A stretch of DNA of 35,687 bases from Candidatus Nealsoniibacteriota bacterium. Its GTDB lineage: Bacteria; Patescibacteriota; Minisyncoccia; Minisyncoccales; PWPS01. The notes under the pieces are model-generated. The model saw only the letters and a program-made list of their open reading frames with translations, was not told the DNA's origin and did no database searches. How positions within the stretch are numbered: position 1 is the stretch's first letter; each line of letters begins with the position of its first letter. This document shows, in pieces, positions 31,143 to 35,687 of this stretch. The stretch spans positions 1 through 35,687 of the forward strand of contig PWII01000074.1 of NCBI GenBank assembly GCA_003561025.1, read 5' to 3'. The translations under genes were made by a program, and so were the position numbers.

Positions 31143-32380
31143 GACAATCTAGCCTTTTTACAAAAACAACAAAAGAGATAAGCAAGGAAGAGGAATCTTT
31201 GAATGCAAAGCTTTTGCTACGCGGGGGCTTTATCAATAAAGAGATGGCAGGAGTATATTCTTTTCTTCCTTTAGGTTTTGCGGTCTTAAAGAAGATTGAA
31301 GATATAGTAAGAAAAGAGATGAAGAATGTAATGGAAGCGCAAGAAGTATTAATGCCTGCTATTCATCCTTTAAAAAATTATGAAGTTACCGGTAGGGATA
31401 AGATAGATGTTCTTTTCCATACAAAGCTAAATGGCGGAGGTGATCTTGTAATGGGGCAGAGCCATGAAGAGATTGTTGTTCCTCTGTTTAAGAAGTTTAT
31501 CTCTTCTTATAAAGATCTTCCACAGGGGATATTTCAGATTCAGTCAAAATTTAGAAATGAGCTAAGAGCAAAATCGGGAATCTTAAGAGGGCGAGAATTT
31601 TTAATGAAGGATCTCTATTCTTTTCATACCGACAATGATTGTTTTGATTCATATTACAAGAGGGCGGAAGAGTCATACCACAATATTTATAAAAAGCTAT
31701 TAATTGGTGATAAGACCTATTTTACATATGCTTCAGGAGGTAGCTTCTCTAAATATTCTCATGAATTTCAAACACTCTCTGATGCCGGAGAAGATCAAAT
31801 TTATCTTTGTGAAGATTGCGTTATTGCAATCAATAAAGAGATTATTGATGATACGAAGAATTGTCCAAGGTGTGGTAAGAAAGGAGATAATCTTAAAGTG
31901 GAGAAGTCGATAGAAGTTGGAAATATATTTCCGCTCGGTTCGCGCTTTTCTGATTCGTTTAATTTGACGTATAAGGATATGAATGGCAAAGAAAGGCCTG
32001 TAATAATGGGTTGTTATGGAATAGGAATAAGTAGGGCAATGGGAGCTATTGTTGAAATTTTGTCAGACGATAAGGGCATAGTCTGGCCTAAGAGTATAGC
32101 GCCTTTTTCTGTTCATCTCATCTCTTTAGGAGAAGATGAGGAGGCGGAAAAAGTTTACAATCTACTAAAAAAAGAAGGAGTGGAAGTTCTTTTTGATGAT
32201 AGAGACAAAGGAGCGGGAGAAAAGTTTGCGGAGAGTGACCTTATCGGTATTCCTTATAGAATGGTAGTTAGCAAAAAAACATTAGAAAAAGAAGCGGTAG
32301 AGATAAAGAAAAGAGAAGAAAAAGAGGTAGAAATTATTAAAGTTAATGAGATCGTAAATTATGCTAAAGAAAATATTTAA
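31139..32380 (+). CDS. proS: Prolyl-tRNA synthetase, bacterial type, INS editing domain replaced by a zinc knuckle
   Basis: ProRS charges tRNA-Pro. Class II motifs are VMGQSHEEIVVPLFKK, then FRNELRAKSGILRGREFLMKDLYSFH (motif 2 region, in part) and CYGIGISRAMGAIVE (motif 3). At 413 residues it is far below the usual ~570 because the INS editing domain between motifs 2 and 3 is absent. In its place are about 30 residues with CEDC (C224, C227) and CPRC (C242, C245), a probable zinc knuckle. The C-terminal anticodon-binding domain is present. It overlaps the next gene, mreB, by 20 nt. Confidence 0.95.
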   Translation: MRQSSLFTKTTKEISKEEESLNAKLLLRGGFINKEMAGVYSFLPLGFAVLKKIEDIVRKEMKNVMEAQEVLMPAIHPLKNYEVTGRDKIDVLFHTKLNGGGDLVMGQSHEEIVVPLFKKFISSYKDLPQGIFQIQSKFRNELRAKSGILRGREFLMKDLYSFHTDNDCFDSYYKRAEESYHNIYKKLLIGDKTYFTYASGGSFSKYSHEFQTLSDAGEDQIYLCEDCVIAINKEIIDDTKNCPRCGKKGDNLKVEKSIEVGNIFPLGSRFSDSFNLTYKDMNGKERPVIMGCYGIGISRAMGAIVEILSDDKGIVWPKSIAPFSVHLISLGEDEEAEKVYNLLKKEGVEVLFDDRDKGAGEKFAESDLIGIPYRMVVSKKTLEKEAVEIKKREEKEVEIIKVNEIVNYAKENI

Positions 32381-33413
32381 TAAATTTTCTCATGATATCG
32401 GAATTGACCTAGGAACAGCAAACTGTTTGGTCTATATCAAGGGAAGGGGCATCGCAATGTCAGAACCTTCTGTCGTTGCAGTTAATAGCAAGACCGGACA
32501 AATTTTAGCAATCGGAGAAGAGGCGAGAAAGATGGTGGGAAAAACCCCCGGCCATATCGTAGCGACCAGACCTCTTGTTTCTGGGGTGGTCTCTGACTTT
32601 GATGCGACAGAACAGATGCTTCGTTATTTTATTGAAAAGGCGCATGAAGATAGCTTCTTTTTGCACGGGAGACCGCGAGTTGTCGTCGGAATTCCTTGCG
32701 GAGTTACTGAAGTAGAAAGAAGAGCAGTGCAAGATGCCGGGAAAAATGCGGGAGCAGGGAAGGTTCATCTCATAGAAGAGCCAATGGCAGCCGCAATTGG
32801 CGTTCGTCTTCCCATTCAAGATCCGGGAGGAAATTTTATCGTAGATATTGGAGGAGGAACCACCGAAGTAGCTGTCATTTCGCTTGGCGGAATTGTTATC
32901 TCAAAGAGCCTGCGTGTTGCAGGAGACAAGCTTAACAATGATATCATCAGTTTTGCAGAAAAAGAGTACAAACTCCTTATCGGCGAAAGAACAGCCGAAG
33001 ATGTCAAGATTAAGATAGGTTCGGCTTGTCCTTTGGAAGAGCGAATGGAATCTACAATAAAAGGAAGAAATCTGGTTACTGGACTTCCTGAAGAGATTGT
33101 AGTTACAGACGAAGATATTCGTAGAGCAATGGCAAAGTCGATTAGAGAAATCATTAAGACGATAAAAGATACCGTAGAGGAGACGCCACCAGAGCTCCTT
33201 GCTGATATTATGCTAAGAGGAATATATCTTCTTGGCGGAGGAGGTCTTCTGCGAGGATTGGATAAACTTATAGAAGAAGAGACAAAGATAAAGACACAGA
33301 CAGGAGATGATCCGTTAACAGCTGTTGTAAGAGGGGCAGGTTATGCGGTGGAAAATATGGATATTCACAAAGAGGTTTTTCTAGAGACAAAAGAGCTTGA
33401 TGCTCCAAGATAA
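32361..33413 (+). CDS. mreB: Rod shape-determining protein MreB (second copy)
   Basis: This copy is the more canonical MreB. It starts MLKKIFNKFSHDIGIDLGTANCLVYI, with a short amphipathic lead that in other MreB proteins binds membrane. VIEEPMAAAIG-like HLIEEPMAAAIGVRLPIQDP, VDIGGGTTEVAVISLGGIV and LLGGGGLLRGLDKLIEEET complete the nucleotide site. Length 350 is normal. The start lies 20 nt inside proS, suggesting translational coupling. No mreC, mreD or rodA follows in the window. Confidence 0.96.
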   Translation: MLKKIFNKFSHDIGIDLGTANCLVYIKGRGIAMSEPSVVAVNSKTGQILAIGEEARKMVGKTPGHIVATRPLVSGVVSDFDATEQMLRYFIEKAHEDSFFLHGRPRVVVGIPCGVTEVERRAVQDAGKNAGAGKVHLIEEPMAAAIGVRLPIQDPGGNFIVDIGGGTTEVAVISLGGIVISKSLRVAGDKLNNDIISFAEKEYKLLIGERTAEDVKIKIGSACPLEERMESTIKGRNLVTGLPEEIVVTDEDIRRAMAKSIREIIKTIKDTVEETPPELLADIMLRGIYLLGGGGLLRGLDKLIEEETKIKTQTGDDPLTAVVRGAGYAVENMDIHKEVFLETKELDAPR

Positions 33414-33433
33414 ATTATAATTATTATCAAAAA

Positions 33434-33727
33434 ATGAGTAATCTTATTTCAAAAAAGGAGATAGAGAGGTTGGCATATTTTGCACGCATAAAGCTAGAAA
33501 AGGAAGAGTTGAAAAATGCACCAAAGGAGATAGAATCGATTTTGCAATATATTCAAAAGCTAAAAGATATTAACACCGAAGAAGTAGAGCCTCTCTTTCA
33601 TTTTCCGGAGCTTACCAATATTGTAAGAGAGGATCAGGTTGAGCAGACAGGAGAGGAGATAAGAAAAAAGATGATGAAGATGGGGAAGGATAAAGATAAC
33701 TATTTAAAGGTAGAGTCTATTTTATGA
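33434..33727 (+). CDS. gatC: Aspartyl/glutamyl-tRNA amidotransferase subunit C
   Basis: GatC is the small belt-like subunit that holds GatA and GatB together in the enzyme that converts Glu-tRNA-Gln to Gln-tRNA-Gln (and Asp-tRNA-Asn). The 97-residue protein shows ISKKEIERLAYFARIKLEKEE, the QYIQKLKDINTEEVEPLFHF segment and VREDQV, as expected, and ends KVESIL. It overlaps gatA by 4 nt (ATGA). Confidence 0.94.
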   Translation: MSNLISKKEIERLAYFARIKLEKEELKNAPKEIESILQYIQKLKDINTEEVEPLFHFPELTNIVREDQVEQTGEEIRKKMMKMGKDKDNYLKVESIL

Positions 33728-35106
33728 CAATTAAGGAAACACAAGAAAAATTGAGAAAGAAAGAGATTGGATTAGAAGAGTTTCTCTCCCAGTTTTTTTC
33801 TCGCATCAAAGAGAGAAATAAGGATCTAAATGCGATTCTAACCACCTTTGAAGATGCTAAAGAGGAGATGGAAAAGATAAATAAGACATTGCCTCTTTAT
33901 GGCGCTGTTTTTGTTGTAAAAGACAATATTTTGGTTAAAGATAAGAGAGCTACTGCCGGGTCAAAGATGCTTGAACATTATATTGCTCCATACGATGCGA
34001 CTGTTGTCGAAAAGATAAAGGAGAAAGGAGGTCTTGTTATAGGAAAGGGAAATATGGATGAATTTGCAATGGGTTCTTCAACTGAAAACTCTGCCTTTGG
34101 GCCGACAAGAAATCCTTATGATTTGGAGAGAGTTCCCGGAGGCTCTTCCGGAGGATGTGCCGTGGCGATTGCAGATAATATGTGCAATGCTGCACTTGGA
34201 TCGGATACGGGTGGGTCGATAAGGCAACCTGCAGCATTTTGTGGTGTAGTCGGATTTAAACCGACGTATGGAACAGTATCGCGTAGCGGGGTTATCAGCA
34301 TGGCATCTTCTTTTGATCAAGTAGGTCCTTTTGCAAAGTGTGTGGATGATGCCCATCTTATATTTGAGGCAATTGCAGGCAAAGATAAAAAAGATTCGGT
34401 TACCAGTGATATAATTAAAAAAGAGAAAAAGGGGAGTATAAAAATTGGGGTTCCGAAAGAATATTTTGTTGCCGGGATAAATGATGATATTAAAAAAGTA
34501 ATCATGCAGGCAATAGACAAGATTGAAAAAAGCAAAATAGAGATTGTAGAGATAAGTCTTCCCTATACAGAGTATGCTCTTCCTACATATGAGATAATTA
34601 TGGCATCGGAGGTCTCTGCAAATATGGCAAGATTTGATGGGATAAGGTATGGTCTTGAGTTTGACAGACCTTTTGCTAAGACACTTAAGGAGGCATACTT
34701 GGAAAATAGAGGGGAAGGGCTTGGAAGAGAAGTAAAGAGGAGAATTATCTTAGGAACATACGCTCTTTCTTCCGGATATTTTGATGCCTACTATATTAAA
34801 GCTCAGAAAGTGAGGTCGCTTATTGCTGAGGACTTTAGGAACGCCTTTAACAAGGTAGATGTAATTATTACACCGACGACACCGACATTGCCATTTAAGA
34901 TAGGGGAAAAGATAGAAGATCCTTTATCTATGCATCTTTCCGATATCTTTACAGCTACTGCCAACCTGGCAGGTCTTCCTGCAATATCATTGCCATGTGG
35001 AAAAATTGGCAATCTGCCCGTAGGAGCACAGCTAATGGCAGATCGATTTTATGAGGATATATTATTTGAGGTTGCTAAAAAGGTTGAAAAAATATGGAAG
35101 AATTAA
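33724..35106 (+). CDS. gatA: Aspartyl/glutamyl-tRNA amidotransferase subunit A
   Basis: GatA is the amidase that releases ammonia from glutamine. The amidase-signature triad is visible: the lysine in FVVKDNILV, the cis-serine in SDTGGSIRQPAAF and the nucleophilic region around it, with the upstream loop RVPGGSSGGCAVAIADN. The C-terminal part has YYIKAQKVRSLIAEDF and TPTTPTLPFKIGE. Length 460 is slightly below the usual ~480. gatB, the third subunit, is not in the window. The end overlaps the next gene by 13 nt. Confidence 0.97.
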   Translation: MTIKETQEKLRKKEIGLEEFLSQFFSRIKERNKDLNAILTTFEDAKEEMEKINKTLPLYGAVFVVKDNILVKDKRATAGSKMLEHYIAPYDATVVEKIKEKGGLVIGKGNMDEFAMGSSTENSAFGPTRNPYDLERVPGGSSGGCAVAIADNMCNAALGSDTGGSIRQPAAFCGVVGFKPTYGTVSRSGVISMASSFDQVGPFAKCVDDAHLIFEAIAGKDKKDSVTSDIIKKEKKGSIKIGVPKEYFVAGINDDIKKVIMQAIDKIEKSKIEIVEISLPYTEYALPTYEIIMASEVSANMARFDGIRYGLEFDRPFAKTLKEAYLENRGEGLGREVKRRIILGTYALSSGYFDAYYIKAQKVRSLIAEDFRNAFNKVDVIITPTTPTLPFKIGEKIEDPLSMHLSDIFTATANLAGLPAISLPCGKIGNLPVGAQLMADRFYEDILFEVAKKVEKIWKN

Positions 35107-35630
35107 TTCAATCATCGATAAACTATATTCTAAACCCGGAACTTATATCACCGACTTTTCATAGCGTTTGGAGTGTAGCTCGAGGAATATTTTTTACGAT
35201 TTCTATAATATTAATTGGACTACTTGTTTTTCTCTTGTCAGTAAACTCTTATCTTGATTTAAGATTTAGGGAAAGATATACGGAGTTTAAGAAAGCAAAA
35301 CCCTACCATGAAGTAAAGTTAGATACCGATTGGAAAGAGGTCTCTTCTCAAGCACAAGATGAAAAAGAGGCAGAGAGAAAACTGGCTGTAATTGAAGCGG
35401 ATGATATGTTAAATAGCGCACTAGAACAGATAGGTTATTCGGGAGCGAACTTAGTCGAAAAGTTAAATGGATTAAATGAAGAGATTATACCCAATCTTGA
35501 AGATGTAAAAAAAGCACACAAGACAAGGAGAGATATTATATATGATCAAAGCAGAGACCTTTCTAAAGAGGAAGCAAAAGAGATTATCTCTATTTATGAA
35601 AAGGTATTTAAAGAATTACAGATTTTTTAG
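35094..35630 (+). CDS. Membrane-anchored protein of unknown function (CPR-type family)
   Basis: I do not know its function. A single membrane helix spans about residues 31-50 (GIFFTISIILIGLLVFLLSV). The rest is soluble and charged, with DEKEAERKLAVIEADDMLNS, GYSGANLVEKLNGLNEEIIP and EEAKEIISIYEKVFKELQIF. It resembles a family of unannotated CPR proteins I remember with the pattern IIEAD...LEKAGY...AHKVRN...YEKVF; this is from memory. The C-terminal half looks helical. It starts 13 nt inside gatA, so it is translationally coupled to the amidotransferase genes. Confidence 0.78.
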   Translation: MEELIQSSINYILNPELISPTFHSVWSVARGIFFTISIILIGLLVFLLSVNSYLDLRFRERYTEFKKAKPYHEVKLDTDWKEVSSQAQDEKEAERKLAVIEADDMLNSALEQIGYSGANLVEKLNGLNEEIIPNLEDVKKAHKTRRDIIYDQSRDLSKEEAKEIISIYEKVFKELQIF

Positions 35631-35656
35631 TATTTAAACCTTTAAAACCCTTCGTC

Positions 35657-35680
35657 ATTCTGAGGCGTTAGCCGAAGAAT
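35657..35680. repeat. Hairpin with tandem G-A mismatches, likely dispersed repeat
   Basis: ATTCT (35657-35661) and AGAAT (35676-35680) pair, then GA faces GA, then GGC pairs with GCC around a GTTA loop. The wider context, TCATTCTGAGG and GCCGAAGAATCT, resembles a short interspersed repeat known from many bacterial genomes. It lies 26 nt after the last stop codon, and the window ends inside or just after it. Confidence 0.5.
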
Positions 35681-35687
35681 CTCTTCA

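Noticed and set aside
33397..33421. Promoter before gatC (TTGATG and TATAAT)
   Set aside because: The TATAAT at 33416-33421 is perfect, but the spacing to the only -35-like sequence is 13 nt, and the spacer is pure A/T where such hexamers are common.

Overview
The window is one uninterrupted run of plus-strand genes from an A+T-rich bacterial genome with very short spacers. It is almost certainly from the Candidate Phyla Radiation (Patescibacteria), most likely a Parcubacteria-type lineage. Pointers are: no L30 gene between rpsE and rplO; an S12 with an N-terminal insertion; a short L13; Lys/Glu-rich tails on several ribosomal proteins; an AlaRS without its C-terminal domain and a ProRS without the editing insertion; two MreB paralogues; and two membrane proteins that resemble families I associate with CPR genomes. 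The assignment is by pattern recognition, not by a search. UGA is a normal stop here (several ATGA overlaps), so this is not the UGA=Gly code.

Layout. 1-151: leader of the str operon with a promoter and three inverted repeats. 152-4811: rpsL, rpsG, fusA, tuf, rpsJ. fusA is split by an in-frame TAA at codon 502. tuf has its own promoter inside a perfect inverted repeat. 4812-14850: S10/spc cluster from rplC to secY, in canonical order apart from missing rpmD. 14918-16934: two adenylate-kinase-like genes and map. 16971-21925: a non-ribosomal block (galT, tpiA, alaS, an anchored surface-type protein) inserted between map and infA. 21953-26116: infA, rpmJ, rpsM, rpsK, rpsD, rpoA, rplQ, rplM, rpsI, closed by a strong terminator. 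26305-33413: murA, mreB, holB, frr, rseP, proS, mreB. 33434-35630: gatC, gatA and a membrane-anchored unknown. The last 40 bases carry a small hairpin that looks like a dispersed repeat.

The genes mainly build and run the translation machine (ribosomal proteins, IF-1, EF-G, EF-Tu, RRF, AlaRS, ProRS, GatCA, MetAP). Others supply the RNA polymerase alpha subunit, SecY export, wall synthesis and cell shape (MurA, two MreB), intramembrane proteolysis (RseP) and a little sugar metabolism (GalT, TpiA).

Regulatory signals readable by eye are five sigma70-like promoters (rpsL, tuf, galT, infA, murA). The galT start point is predicted to fall exactly on its ATG and the infA start point about 6 nt upstream of its ATG, suggesting leaderless or nearly leaderless mRNAs. 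Shine-Dalgarno sequences are nearly absent (clear only at rplQ and rpmJ). No tRNA, rRNA, CRISPR array or insertion sequence was seen. No stretch over 300 bases lacks a gene.
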